Source of the DNA: Pseudaquabacterium inlustre
GTDB lineage: Bacteria; Pseudomonadota; Gammaproteobacteria; Burkholderiales; Burkholderiaceae_C
NCBI RefSeq assembly: GCF_038066595.1
Contig: NZ_JBBUTH010000001.1
Coordinates: forward strand, 310,001 to 374,000
Direction: 5' to 3'
Length of the DNA stretch: 64,000 nt
Below are positions 45,652 through 54,203 of the stretch, piece after piece (the first letter of the stretch is position 1; each line of letters begins with the position of its first letter). Below the pieces are notes generated by a model, which was not told where the DNA came from, made no database searches, and saw only the letters and a list, made by a program, of their open reading frames with translations. The translations under genes were made by a program, and so were the position numbers.

Positions 45652-45972
45652 GCTTGCTCTCCGGTGGGGTGGCGGGTTGGTATGGGATGAACTGTAGGCA
45701 CCGGAACTGGGCCGGAACATTGGCCTGTCTCCGCTTCTGAAGTCCCGTTTCTTCTGTGCCCTTGTCAGACAAATTCCTACACGCCGCGCCCGGCCGCAGA
45801 CCTGTCATCCCGCCAGGCGACGATGCCCCTGCTGCCAGCAGGCCCGCTGGCACAATGACCCGGCACCTCCAGTGGCCGCCTGTGGCTCGCCTCGTGGCCC
45901 GCCCAGGCCCGCCGGCCGACACCCCGGCGCCGGGGCCGCCGCGCCGGGAGTGACTGCACGAGACCTGAACCG
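45652..45972. promoter_or_regulatory. Intergenic control region between flhDC and the membrane-receiver gene
   Basis: 321 bp between divergent genes. It contains the perfect palindrome TTGTC-A-GACAA at 45762-45772, about 110 bp upstream of the flhD ATG, a fair candidate operator for flhDC control. No FliA-type promoter was found. No small gene is supported. Confidence 0.4.
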
Positions 45973-46776
45973 ATGTTGTCTTCGATCCTGGACGCCCTGA
46001 GCACCCACGGCCTGCCGCTGGCCCTGGCCCTGGCCATGGTGGTGCTGGCCGCGCTGGCCCTGGTGCTGCTGGGCCGGCGCAAGCGTCGCCCTCCTCCGTC
46101 CACCGCGCCCACCGCGCCCACCCCACCCACGCCGCCCGCCCCGGCACCGTCGCACCGCCCGCCGGTGGCCGCCCCCGGCCCGGCGCCCGTGCGCCGCGCG
46201 GTGCCGCCGTCACCCGTGCGTGCCCCGGCGCCCCCGCCCGCACCCACGCCGGCCGCCCGGCCTGTCGCCCGGCCCGTGGCGCCACCGCCCTCGGCGCAGC
46301 CCACGACGCCGCAGCCCCGCCCCGCCGCGCCCGCCACGCCCCCCGCGCCGGCCACGCCACCGGCGCCGGCCGCACCGCCCCATGTCACCTCGGCGACACA
46401 AGCCGCCGCACCGCTGCCGCTGCTGCTGGTCGACGATTCCGCCGTGGTGCGCGCCAAGCTGCGCAAGCTGCTGGAAGGCGCCGGCCATGCGGTGGTGCAG
46501 GCGCGCGACGGCGTCGAGGCCCTGGCCCTGCTGGATCAGCAGCCCTTCGCGCTGCTGATCACCGACCTCGAGATGCCCCACATGAACGGCGCCGAGCTGA
46601 TCGCCGCCGCCCATGCGCGGCCGGCGTTGGGCCGCCTGCCGATGCTGGCCATCACCGGCCACGACGAGATGCAGGCCCAGCTGCAGGGCTTCGCGCGCCT
46701 GCACGGCGTGCTGCGCAAGCCCTGGGACGACGCCGATCTGCTGCAGCGCGTGCAGCGGCTGCTGCCCCGGCACTGA
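45973..46776 (+). CDS. Membrane-tethered receiver-domain protein
   Basis: 267 residues. A single membrane helix at about residues 13-35 (LPLALALAMVVLAALALVLL), then a 105-residue Pro/Ala linker (PTPPTPPAPAPS-like), then a CheY-like receiver from about residue 149. D154-D155, phospho-acceptor D198 and K249 are all present, so it should be phosphorylatable. There is no output domain. This could be a phosphate sink or a scaffolded CheY-type regulator at the inner membrane; the function is not known. It is divergent from flhDC. Confidence 0.8.
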   Translation: MLSSILDALSTHGLPLALALAMVVLAALALVLLGRRKRRPPPSTAPTAPTPPTPPAPAPSHRPPVAAPGPAPVRRAVPPSPVRAPAPPPAPTPAARPVARPVAPPPSAQPTTPQPRPAAPATPPAPATPPAPAAPPHVTSATQAAAPLPLLLVDDSAVVRAKLRKLLEGAGHAVVQARDGVEALALLDQQPFALLITDLEMPHMNGAELIAAAHARPALGRLPMLAITGHDEMQAQLQGFARLHGVLRKPWDDADLLQRVQRLLPRH

Positions 46777-47092
46777 GCCCCGGCACCGGGCCCCGGCACG
46801 GATTCTTCTGTCCGCACGGGCCGGATGCGCCCGGCCGCGTTCTGGCCCGGTTTCGCCGGGCTATTCGGCCTTTAGCCGCCGGCCGCGCTGCCTAGACTGC
46901 CTCCCAGCGTCGAAACACCGCCAGCGCCATGCACCCGACCCAGCTGCCCCACCCGATCCCCACCTGCTCCGGCCAGAGCACGTGGATCCCCGGTGCCCGG
47001 CATGGCTTGGCTCCGGTCGGCAACGGCCGTCCCGCGCGCTGAATCCCGAAGACACCCACTGCGACCCGAGCCCCTCTGCCCTGGAGCCCACC
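46777..47092. other. Intergenic region with hairpin and TTCGGCCT-N3-GCCG element
   Basis: A stem GGCCGG/CCGGCC with a 6-nt loop at 46819-46836 may end the receiver-gene transcript. TTCGGCCT-N3-GCCG at 46864-46878 recurs at 51320-51334 upstream of flagellin 3. No coding sequence and no FliA-type promoter are seen. Confidence 0.4.
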
Positions 47093-48424
47093 ATGAACGT
47101 CAGCACGATCGTCAGCCTTGATGACCTCGTCCGCGAGGACACCTGGCCCGCCAGCGAGTTTGTGCTCGACCTGGTGCGCCTGCCCATCTTCCATGCCAGC
47201 GGTCTGCGCGTCAGCAAGACCCCGCACCGCGCCGACGGCCACGGCCTGAAGCCCGGTTTCTCGATCCAGCAGTTCCGTGCGCTGTGCATGGTGGATGGCC
47301 AGATGCCGACCTGGCAGGCCCTGCACCATGCCGTGCCCGCCGCCGCCGCCGACTACCTGCTGCAGCACCTGCCCGCCGACGCGCTGGTGCTGGGCCACGA
47401 GATGGCGCCCTGGCTGATCGCGCAGCTCGACAGCGCCGATGTCGCCTGGGTCGACCTGCGCATGTCGCCGCTGCGCTTCGGCAGCGACCTGGTGATGGGC
47501 CTGCGCACCAACCGCGCCGAGATCCACGCCGCCGTCGCGCCGCTGGCCATGGGCACCGCCGAGCTGGTGGCCGAGGCCTCGCAGATGGCCGCCCGCGCCC
47601 GGCTGCGCCGCCGCGGCGAGTCGCAGCTGCGCCTGCCGGCCGACCCCGTGATCTTCGTCGGCCAACCCGAATGCGAAGCCTCGCTGGTGCAGGCTGATGG
47701 CCGCATCGTGCGCGCCAGCGACCATGCCGAGACACTGCAGCGCCTGGCCCGCACCGGCCCGATGCTGTACCTGGCCGACCCGCGTGCCGGCGACTTCGCC
47801 CGCATCGAGCGCGAGACGCTGGAGCGCCTGATCGGCCAGCGCGTGCCGTTGTGCGAGATGGACGCCTACGAGCTGCTGGCCTGCGACGACGAGATCACGC
47901 TGGTCGGCCTGTCCTCGGGCGTGCTGCTCGAGGCGCAGTGGTTCGCCCGCAAGGCCTACGCCCTGCACGGCACCTCGGCCACGCCCAGCTTCGAACCCAT
48001 GCCCACGCCCGATGGCTACCTGCAGATCGCCTCGCACACGCTGCTGGGCGAGGCCTTGTGGAGCGCCGCGCTGCAGCAGCCGCTGCGCGAGGAGCCCATC
48101 GTGGTGGCGCCGCGCGCCAACCTGCTGCGCGAGCTGCGCAACGATTGGGCCGGCTACGCCGAGGCCACGCTGCGTGGCAGCGCGCTGGTGCGCGAGGCCT
48201 TTGCCCAGGCCGGCGGCCTGCGCCAGGCCGACGCGCTGCGACGCGCCGAGAACGAGCTCGCCCACACCAAGGACGAGGTGCGCCAGCTGCGCGCCGAGCT
48301 GGACCAGCTGCGCCGCGTGCTCGACGAGACCGCGCGCATCGCGGCCAATGCCGCCGCGCTGGCGCGGCCGATGCCGCCGGTGCGGGGCAAGCCCGCCACC
48401 ACCGCGCGCAAGGCCGCGGCCTGA
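47093..48424 (+). CDS. Putative capsule-synthesis (KpsC/KpsS-like) glycosyltransferase
   Basis: 443 residues from ATG 47093. The middle follows the Capsule_synth (PF05159) pattern: PVIFVGQPECEASLV corresponds to the VGQVExDASI motif, RTGPMLYLADPRAGD to the KPHP region, and EITLVGLSSGVLLEAQWFARKAYALHG to the TSLTGFEALLxGKPVxxYG motif. These enzymes are CMP-Kdo-type transferases in capsule clusters. No other capsule gene is nearby. The C-terminal 80 residues form a coiled coil (RRAENELAHTKDEVRQLRAELDQL). It lies directly upstream of three flagellins, so a role in flagellin or flagellar sheath modification is possible (inference). Confidence 0.5.
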   Translation: MNVSTIVSLDDLVREDTWPASEFVLDLVRLPIFHASGLRVSKTPHRADGHGLKPGFSIQQFRALCMVDGQMPTWQALHHAVPAAAADYLLQHLPADALVLGHEMAPWLIAQLDSADVAWVDLRMSPLRFGSDLVMGLRTNRAEIHAAVAPLAMGTAELVAEASQMAARARLRRRGESQLRLPADPVIFVGQPECEASLVQADGRIVRASDHAETLQRLARTGPMLYLADPRAGDFARIERETLERLIGQRVPLCEMDAYELLACDDEITLVGLSSGVLLEAQWFARKAYALHGTSATPSFEPMPTPDGYLQIASHTLLGEALWSAALQQPLREEPIVVAPRANLLRELRNDWAGYAEATLRGSALVREAFAQAGGLRQADALRRAENELAHTKDEVRQLRAELDQLRRVLDETARIAANAAALARPMPPVRGKPATTARKAAA

Positions 48425-48935
48425 CCGGCTGCGGGCCCGGCCCGGCACCCGTCTGCCTGCCTGCACCGCTGCGCCGCCGCGCAGCGCGTGCCACCGTCCC
48501 TGCCCACGCCCGCGGCGGCGCCGCGTGAGCCTGCTCCCCAGGGCCTGACACGGCCCGCGCACGGCCTGCCCCCTTGGCCAGCGCGCACCCATGGCCAGTC
48601 CGCGCACGGCGCGGCTGCGCCCACCCATGCTGCAAGGCACGCGACTGCGATGGCATACGGCCATGCGCGTACGCCTGCCCATGCGCGCACGGCTGCCCAT
48701 GCGCGCTGAACGCGCCGAAGCCCCCCGCCCCCCGCCCCCTGCCCCCGGCCCGCCACGCGCCAGCCGCGGTGCGCCATGCAGCGTCCGGATTGCCCCCGAA
48801 ACGCGGGCTGTTTTTGCGCTAAACCCCTGCCACACCCCGACTTGAGTGCTTTCTGAGCCCTTTGGCGTGCCGAACTTCACGCGAAGGACCCGAAAGCGTA
48901 TTGACAGTCTCGAAAAAAAGGGAGCGATACAGGCC
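48425..48935. other. Long intergenic region upstream of flagellin 1
   Basis: About 510 bp without a supported gene. Around 48580-48710 there are imperfect copies of a CGCACGGC-x-GCCCATGCGC unit. CCCGAA-N2-GCGGGCTGTTT lies at 48795-48813 and is repeated exactly, apart from the two N, at 56798-56816 between fliE and fliF. Confidence 0.45.
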
Positions 48936-48963
48936 TCAAGTTGCGTTTCCAGCGGGCCGATAC
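48936..48963 (+). promoter_or_regulatory. FliA (sigma-28) type promoter of flagellin 1
   Basis: TCAAG at 48936-48940, 15 bp, GCCGATAC at 48956-48963. The start point would be near 48970, about 220 nt before the GTG start. Confidence 0.8.
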
Positions 48964-48969
48964 CCAACC

Positions 48970-49189
48970 CAACGGGCAGACAACAACATCTGACCGGGGT
49001 CCGGTTAGCCGGCCGATGGACGAAGGCTCCCACCCGGGAGCTCGTCGAGCCAAAGGCGACTAGCGCGGGCGTGCTGATCCCCAGCAATGAGGATCAGCGG
49101 CAAAGGTGGTGATGACCGCAAGGAACCCCACCACTGGCGAAAACGCCGGCGCTTCCGCCGGGATTCATGGAAACGGAAAGGAAACCATC
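48970..49189 (+). promoter_or_regulatory. Long structured 5' leader of flagellin 1
   Basis: The predicted leader is about 220 nt. It has a 7-bp hairpin CTGATCC/GGATCAG (49074-49080 with 49091-49097) and a CCGGCG/CGCCGG hairpin with a CTTC loop (49146-49161) 28 bp before the start codon. AAAGGA about 8 bp upstream of GTG is the ribosome site. Post-transcriptional control of flagellin through the leader is plausible. Confidence 0.45.
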
Positions 49190-50053
49190 GTGCCTCAGAC
49201 CATCAACACCAACATGTCTTCGCTGAACGCCCAGCGGAACCTGAACACCAACCAGTCGTCGCTGGCCACGTCGATGCAGCGCCTGTCCTCGGGTCTGCGT
49301 GTCAACAGCGCCAAGGACGACGCCGCCGGCCTGGCCATCGCCGAGCGCATGAACGCCCAGGTGCGTGGCATGAACGTCGCGGTGCGCAACTCCAACGACG
49401 GCATCTCGATGGCGCAGACCGCGGAAGGCGCACTCGGCAAGGTGACCGACTCGCTGCAGCGCATGCGTGAACTGGCGGTTCAGGCCTCCAACGCCACGGT
49501 GACCGGCTCGGACAAGGACTCGCTGGACAAGGAATTCGGCGAACTGTCGAAGGAAATCCAGCGCGTGCTGGGTGCCACCAACTTCAACGGCAAGCGCATG
49601 CTGGCCGGTGACGCCGGTGCCCAGACCTTCCAGGTCGGTGCCAACACCACCAGCGACGACACCATCGACATCCAGACCACCAACCTGACCCAGGACGCCA
49701 CGATCACCGTGGTGGCCGGCACCGACAACACCGGTGCGGGCCGGGCGGTGATCGACAACACCGCGGCGCTGTCGGACATCCACACGGTGATCGACAACAT
49801 CGACACGGCGATCAACACGGTCAGCGGCGAGCGCGCCACGCTGGGTGCCTCGCAGAACCGCTTCGAGTCGGTGGTCTCGAACCTGCAGGTCTCGGTCGAG
49901 AACCAGAGCGCCGCGCGCGGCCGCATCATGGACACCGACTTCGCGGCGGAAACGGCCAACATGAGCCGCGCCAACATCCTGCAGCAGGCTGGCACGGCGA
50001 TGGTGGCGCAAGCCAACCAGTTGCCGCAGCAAGTCCTGTCGCTTCTTCGATGA
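49190..50053 (+). CDS. fliC: Flagellin 1
   Basis: 287 residues from GTG 49190 (V/M-PQTINTNMSSLNAQRNL); upstream in-frame ATGs fall in the leader and are not used by the family. The conserved D0/D1 parts are complete: RLSSGLRVNSAKDDAAGLAIAERM near the N-terminus and RIMDTDFAAETANMSRANIL near the C-terminus, ending LPQQVLSLLR. The central variable domain is only about 110 residues, so filaments would lack large outer domains. It is the first of three tandem flagellins; Ser/Thr-rich centre residues are possible glycosylation sites. Confidence 0.97.
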   Translation: MPQTINTNMSSLNAQRNLNTNQSSLATSMQRLSSGLRVNSAKDDAAGLAIAERMNAQVRGMNVAVRNSNDGISMAQTAEGALGKVTDSLQRMRELAVQASNATVTGSDKDSLDKEFGELSKEIQRVLGATNFNGKRMLAGDAGAQTFQVGANTTSDDTIDIQTTNLTQDATITVVAGTDNTGAGRAVIDNTAALSDIHTVIDNIDTAINTVSGERATLGASQNRFESVVSNLQVSVENQSAARGRIMDTDFAAETANMSRANILQQAGTAMVAQANQLPQQVLSLLR

Positions 50054-50118
50054 GTTTGGGCCAGCCCTGATGGAGTCGGCCGCGGCGGCTGCGGCCCCGC
50101 AGGCCGCGCCCTCCGGAT

Positions 50119-50164
50119 GACAAGGCGCCGCTACTCCCCCGGGAGCCGGCGCCTTGTCTTTTTT
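50119..50164 (+). terminator. Intrinsic terminator after flagellin 1
   Basis: 12-bp perfect stem GACAAGGCGCCG / CGGCGCCTTGTC (50119-50130 and 50147-50158), a 16-nt loop that can fold further, then six T. This ends the flagellin 1 transcript, so flagellin 2 needs its own promoter, which is present. Confidence 0.9.
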
Positions 50165-50186
50165 CACGGCCAGAAGAACTAAGCGT

Positions 50187-50213
50187 TCAAGCAAGCGGCC
50201 GATCGGTCGATAA
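50187..50213 (+). promoter_or_regulatory. FliA (sigma-28) type promoter of flagellin 2
   Basis: TCAAG at 50187-50191, 14 bp, GTCGATAA at 50206-50213. The motif AGCCTCGTTTTTCGGG at 50224-50239 lies just downstream, near or after the expected start point. Confidence 0.75.
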
Positions 50214-50327
50214 GTGTTGCAGCAGCCTCGTTTTTCGGGCAACCGGAAGCCGCAGGCCGTCATTGCAACGCCAAAGACGCGACATTGCCGCGCATTGGAC
50301 GCGATTCATTGAGCGAAGGAGTCGTTC

Positions 50328-51191
50328 GTGCCTCAGACCATCAACACCAACATCGTCTCGCTGAATGCCCAGCGAAACCTGAATGCCTCGCAGGACTCGC
50401 TGTCCGTCTCGATGCAGCGCCTGTCCTCGGGCCTGCGGGTGAACTCGGCCAAGGACGACGCGGCGGGACTGGCCATCGCCGAACGCATGAGCGCCCAGGT
50501 TCGCGGCATGACCGTGGCCATGCGCAACGCCAACGACGGCATCTCGATGGCCCAGACCGCCGAAGGCTCGCTGGGCAAGGTGGCCGACGCCTTCCAGCGC
50601 ATGCGTGAACTGGCGGTGCAGTCGGCCAACGCCACCAACTCCGACAGCGACAAGGATTCGCTGGACAAGGAGTTCGGCGAGCTGGCCAAGGAAGTGCAGC
50701 GCGTGCTCGGCGGCACCAGCTTCAACGGCCTGAAGGTGCTGGGCAGCGACGCCGGCAACAAGAGCTTCCAGGTGGGCGCCAACACCAGCTCCAACGACAC
50801 CATCTCGATCACCACCACCAACATGACCACCGACGGTGACATCACCGCGGTGGCAGGCACCGACAACAGCGGCAGCGGCCGCGCCGACATCTCGTCGGCC
50901 GCCACCGCCAACGACATCAAGAGCGTGATCGACAAGATCGACACCGCCCTCGACAAGGTGAGCACCGAGCGCGGCACGCTGGGCGCCTCGCAGAGCCGCT
51001 TCGAATCGGTGGTGTCGAACCTGCAGGTCTCGATCGAGAACCAGAACGCCGCCAAGGGCCGCATCATGGACGCCGACTTCGCCAGCGAGACGGCCAACAT
51101 GAGCCGCGCGCAGATCCTGCAGCAGGCCGGCGTGGCCATGGTGGCCCAGGCCAACCAGCTGCCCCAGGCGGTGATCAGCCTGCTGCGCTGA
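50328..51191 (+). CDS. Flagellin 2
   Basis: 287 residues from GTG 50328; AAGGAG lies 7 bp upstream. The N-terminus (PQTINTNIVSLNAQRNLNASQDSL) and C-terminus (RIMDADFASETANMSRAQIL ... LPQAVISLLR) are conserved. The central part differs from flagellin 1 (SNDTISITTTNMTTDGDIT). A separate promoter and terminator on both sides make it independently regulated. Confidence 0.96.
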   Translation: MPQTINTNIVSLNAQRNLNASQDSLSVSMQRLSSGLRVNSAKDDAAGLAIAERMSAQVRGMTVAMRNANDGISMAQTAEGSLGKVADAFQRMRELAVQSANATNSDSDKDSLDKEFGELAKEVQRVLGGTSFNGLKVLGSDAGNKSFQVGANTSSNDTISITTTNMTTDGDITAVAGTDNSGSGRADISSAATANDIKSVIDKIDTALDKVSTERGTLGASQSRFESVVSNLQVSIENQNAAKGRIMDADFASETANMSRAQILQQAGVAMVAQANQLPQAVISLLR

Positions 51192-51240
51192 ACGGCCCAC
51201 CCAGCGCCGCAGCGACGCGGCGCCGCATCCCCCTCCCCGA

Positions 51241-51276
51241 CGCCCCGCCGGCCTGACACAGCCGGCGGGGCGTTCT
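51241..51276 (+). terminator. Intrinsic terminator after flagellin 2
   Basis: 12-bp perfect stem CGCCCCGCCGGC / GCCGGCGGGGCG (51241-51252, 51261-51272), 8-nt loop, followed by TTCTT. Confidence 0.8.
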
Positions 51277-51530
51277 TGCGTGTGTCACGGGCGCAAACTG
51301 AGGCCCCTTTGCTCCGCATTTCGGCCTAATGCCGAAGCCCTGCCCTTCTCACAATTCGTCCAACGCCTGAGCTCTGCCGCACAGGCGCCGTCCGGAAGCA
51401 CTGACGACCGATTCGCCAGTGGAACCAGCCGGTCTCGAAAGCGGCAGGCGGCAATCAGCAGTACGCCGCGTGTGCTTTCGGAATGCCGGCCGATTTCCGC
51501 CGGGTGTCGTCGAATCTCGAGGAGTGGCAA
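51277..51530 (+). promoter_or_regulatory. Upstream region of flagellin 3, no FliA promoter seen
   Basis: No TCAAG-N14/15-CCGATAA match was found. It contains the palindrome TTCGGC-CTAAT-GCCGAA (51320-51336), which overlaps the TTCGGCCT-N3-GCCG element shared with 46864-46878, and on the minus strand GCCGAAATGCGGAGC, a weak relative of the CCCGAA motif. GAGGAG 6 bp before the ATG is the ribosome site. Flagellin 3 may be controlled differently from 1 and 2. Confidence 0.5.
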
Positions 51531-52397
51531 ATGCCCCAGACGATCAACACGAACCTTTCGTCGCTGAACGCGCAACGGAACCTCAACACGTCTCAGTCTT
51601 CCCTGGCCATCTCGATGCAGCGGCTTTCCTCCGGCATGCGCGTGAACTCCGCCAAGGACGACGCCGCCGGCCTGGCGATTGCCGAGCGCATGACGGCCCA
51701 GATACGCGGCATGAACGCCGCGGTGCGCAACGCCAACGATGGCATCTCGCTGGCGCAGACCGCCGAAGGCGCGCTCGGCAAGGTGGCCGACGCCCTGCAG
51801 CGCATGCGTGAGCTGTCGGTGCAGGCGGCCAACGCCACCAACTCGGCCAACGACAAGGATTCGCTGGACAAGGAATTCGGCGAGCTGGCCAAGGAAGTGC
51901 AGCGCGTGCTGTCGGCCACCACCTTCAACGGCTCGCACATCCTCGGTGCCGAAGCCCGCGAACTGGTGTTCCAGGTCGGCGCCGGCACCAGCAGCGAAGA
52001 CACGATCAACATCACCACCAGCGACCTGACCTCGGACGCGCTGATCACCGTGGTGGCCGGCACCGACGCCGCCGGCAGCGGCCGCGCCTCGATCGCCTCG
52101 ACCGCGGCGATCACCGACATCCACACGGTGATCGACAACATCGACAGCGCGCTGGACATGCTGAACAACCAGCGTGCCACGCTGGGTGCCTCGCAGTCGC
52201 GCTTCGAGTCGGTGATCTCGAACCTGCAGGTCTCGGTGGAGAACCAGAGCGCGGCCAAGAGCCGCATCATGGACGCCGACTTCGCGGCGGAAACCGCCAA
52301 CCTCAGCCGCTCGCAGATCCTGCAGCAGGCCGGCAACGCGATGGTGGCGCAGGCCAACCAGATGCCGCAGCAGGTGCTCAAGCTGCTGCAGGGCTGA
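51531..52397 (+). CDS. Flagellin 3
   Basis: 288 residues from ATG 51531 (MPQTINTNLSSLNAQRNLNTSQSSL). All flagellin D0/D1 parts are present: RLSSGMRVNSAKDDAAGLAIAERMTAQIRG and RIMDADFAAETANLSRSQIL, ending MPQQVLKLLQG. The final residues differ from the other two (KLLQG rather than LLR). It lies third in the tandem, before fliD. Confidence 0.96.
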   Translation: MPQTINTNLSSLNAQRNLNTSQSSLAISMQRLSSGMRVNSAKDDAAGLAIAERMTAQIRGMNAAVRNANDGISLAQTAEGALGKVADALQRMRELSVQAANATNSANDKDSLDKEFGELAKEVQRVLSATTFNGSHILGAEARELVFQVGAGTSSEDTINITTSDLTSDALITVVAGTDAAGSGRASIASTAAITDIHTVIDNIDSALDMLNNQRATLGASQSRFESVISNLQVSVENQSAAKSRIMDADFAAETANLSRSQILQQAGNAMVAQANQMPQQVLKLLQG

Positions 52398-52463
52398 CCC
52401 CGCGGGCCCATCGCAGGCGCCGCCGGCACGGCCACCCGCCCTGTCCCGACGCCCAGCCCCAGG

Positions 52464-52489
52464 CGGCCCGGTCTTCCGGGCCGTTGTCG
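52464..52489 (+). terminator. Hairpin after flagellin 3
   Basis: CGGCCCGG (52464-52471), TCTT loop, CCGGGCCG (52476-52483), then TTGTCG, a weak T tract. Confidence 0.65.
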
Positions 52490-52527
52490 TTTGCGCGGCC
52501 CCATGCGCCGGGTGAGCGCCCCGCGCC

Positions 52528-52554
52528 TCAAGCCCGCGCCCGCCCGGTCGAAAA
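52528..52554 (+). promoter_or_regulatory. FliA-like promoter of fliD
   Basis: TCAAG at 52528-52532, 14 bp, GTCGAAAA at 52547-52554. The -10 differs by one base from that of flagellin 2. The match is weaker than for the other sites. Confidence 0.5.
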
Positions 52555-52578
52555 CACGCACGTCTAGGAGCGTCCGCC

Positions 52579-54060
52579 ATGGCCACCTCATCCGTCAGCA
52601 GCAGCAGCACGATCAGCTCGGCCGGCATCGGCAGCGGGTTGGACGTGAACGGCATCATCACCAAGCTGATGTCGGTGGAATCGCAGCCGCTGAACCTGTT
52701 GCAGGACCAGGCCACCAGCCTGAACGCCAAGCTCTCCAGCTTCGGCAAGCTGCAGAGCTACATGTCCACGCTGCGCGAGAAGGCCAATGCGCTGACCTCC
52801 ACCACGCTGTGGAACAGCACCACCGCCACGCCCAGCGATGCCAGCGTCGTCAAGGCCAGCACCGCCACCAGCGGCACGACGGCTGCCGCCGGCAGCTACG
52901 CGCTGGAGGTCAGCCGCCTGGCCACCGGCCAGACGGCCAGCAGCGCCGCGCTGGCCTCGGGCGGTACGCTGTCGGCCGGCACGCTGACCATCGAGCTGGG
53001 CACCTGGACCGGTGGCACCGCCACCACGCCGCCCACCGGCTTCGAGGCCAAGGCCGGCAGTTCGGCGGTCAGCATCACCATCGGCGACGGGGACACCAGC
53101 CTGGCCGCCGTGCGCGACAAGATCAACGCTGCCGGCGCCGGCGTGGTGGCCACCATCGTCACCGACAGCGCCGGCTCGCGCCTGTCGCTGCGCTCGCGCG
53201 AGACCGGCGCCGAGAACGGATTCCGCATCGGCGTCAGCGAGACGGCCGACGACGGCCAGGCCACCACCGGCCTGTCGGCGCTGGCCTACGACGCCACCGT
53301 GGCCGACACGCCGATGTCGCGCACCGTGGAGGCCGGCAACGCCAGCGCCACGATCAACGGCATCGCCATCAGCTCGGCCAGCAACACGCTCGACAACGTG
53401 GTCGACGGCCTGACGCTGACGCTGCAGAAGACCACCACCACGCCGGTGACGGTGGATGTGGCGGCCGACTCGGCATCGATCAAGACTGCCATCACCGACT
53501 TCGTCACCGCCTTCAACGCGGTGGCCAGCTTCATCCACACCCAGACCGCCTACAACGCCGACACCAAGAAGGGTGGCGACCTGCAGGGCGACTCGGGGGC
53601 GCTGGCGGTGCAGACGCAACTGCGCGCCGTGCTCAACCAGGCCAGCAGCGCCTCGTCGGTGTTCGGCCGGCTGTCCGAGGTGGGCATCACGATGAAGACC
53701 GACGGCTCGCTGGACACCAATGGCAGTAAGCTCGACAACGCCCTGGGCAACCTGGGCGAGTTGCGCAAGGTGCTGGTGGCCGACGGGGCCGACAGCGGCA
53801 GTTCGGGCTTCGTGCGGCGCTTCAAGCAGCTGTCGGACGCCATGCTCGGCTCCGACGGCCTGTTCGACAGCCGCAGCGCCGGGCTGCGCACCAGCATCGA
53901 CCGCAACAGCAAGTCGCAGACCAGCATGGAATTGCGCCTGAGCATCACCGAGGCCCGCCTGCGCAAGCAGTACCAGGCGCTCGACACCACGATGGCGCAG
54001 ATGTCCACGCTGAGCAGCTACATCACGCAGCAGCTCAAGACCAACAGCAGCAGCAGCTGA
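52579..54060 (+). CDS. fliD: FliD, flagellar filament cap
   Basis: 493 residues. TAGGAG is 8 bp upstream of the ATG. N-terminal ISSAGIGSGLDVNGIITKLMSVESQPL and C-terminal RQYQALDTTMAQMSTLSSYITQQL-type coiled coil are typical of FliD. The middle is Ser/Thr/Ala-rich. FliD pentamers cap the filament and assist flagellin polymerisation after export. Confidence 0.96.
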   Translation: MATSSVSSSSTISSAGIGSGLDVNGIITKLMSVESQPLNLLQDQATSLNAKLSSFGKLQSYMSTLREKANALTSTTLWNSTTATPSDASVVKASTATSGTTAAAGSYALEVSRLATGQTASSAALASGGTLSAGTLTIELGTWTGGTATTPPTGFEAKAGSSAVSITIGDGDTSLAAVRDKINAAGAGVVATIVTDSAGSRLSLRSRETGAENGFRIGVSETADDGQATTGLSALAYDATVADTPMSRTVEAGNASATINGIAISSASNTLDNVVDGLTLTLQKTTTTPVTVDVAADSASIKTAITDFVTAFNAVASFIHTQTAYNADTKKGGDLQGDSGALAVQTQLRAVLNQASSASSVFGRLSEVGITMKTDGSLDTNGSKLDNALGNLGELRKVLVADGADSGSSGFVRRFKQLSDAMLGSDGLFDSRSAGLRTSIDRNSKSQTSMELRLSITEARLRKQYQALDTTMAQMSTLSSYITQQLKTNSSSS

Positions 54061-54139
54061 CGCGCCGCGCGCGCACCGCGCCGCCGGCCCTGCCGACCGG
54101 TGGCGCGTGAAGGGCGTGACAACCCGGGTCTTTACCGGC

Positions 54140-54167
54140 TCAAGTCCGCCCAGGGGTCGTCCGATAA
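54140..54167 (+). promoter_or_regulatory. FliA (sigma-28) type promoter of fliS
   Basis: TCAAG at 54140-54144, 15 bp, TCCGATAA at 54160-54167; about 37 bp before the fliS ATG. It gives fliS-fliT a separate start from fliD. Confidence 0.7.
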
Positions 54168-54203
54168 ATCTCTCAGGACAAACGACCCGACACACGGCCC
54201 CCC

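Noticed and set aside
48580..48710. Short frames in the GC-rich repeats upstream of flagellin 1
   Set aside because: No ribosome site or recognisable product; low-complexity CGCACGGC/CATGCGC units.
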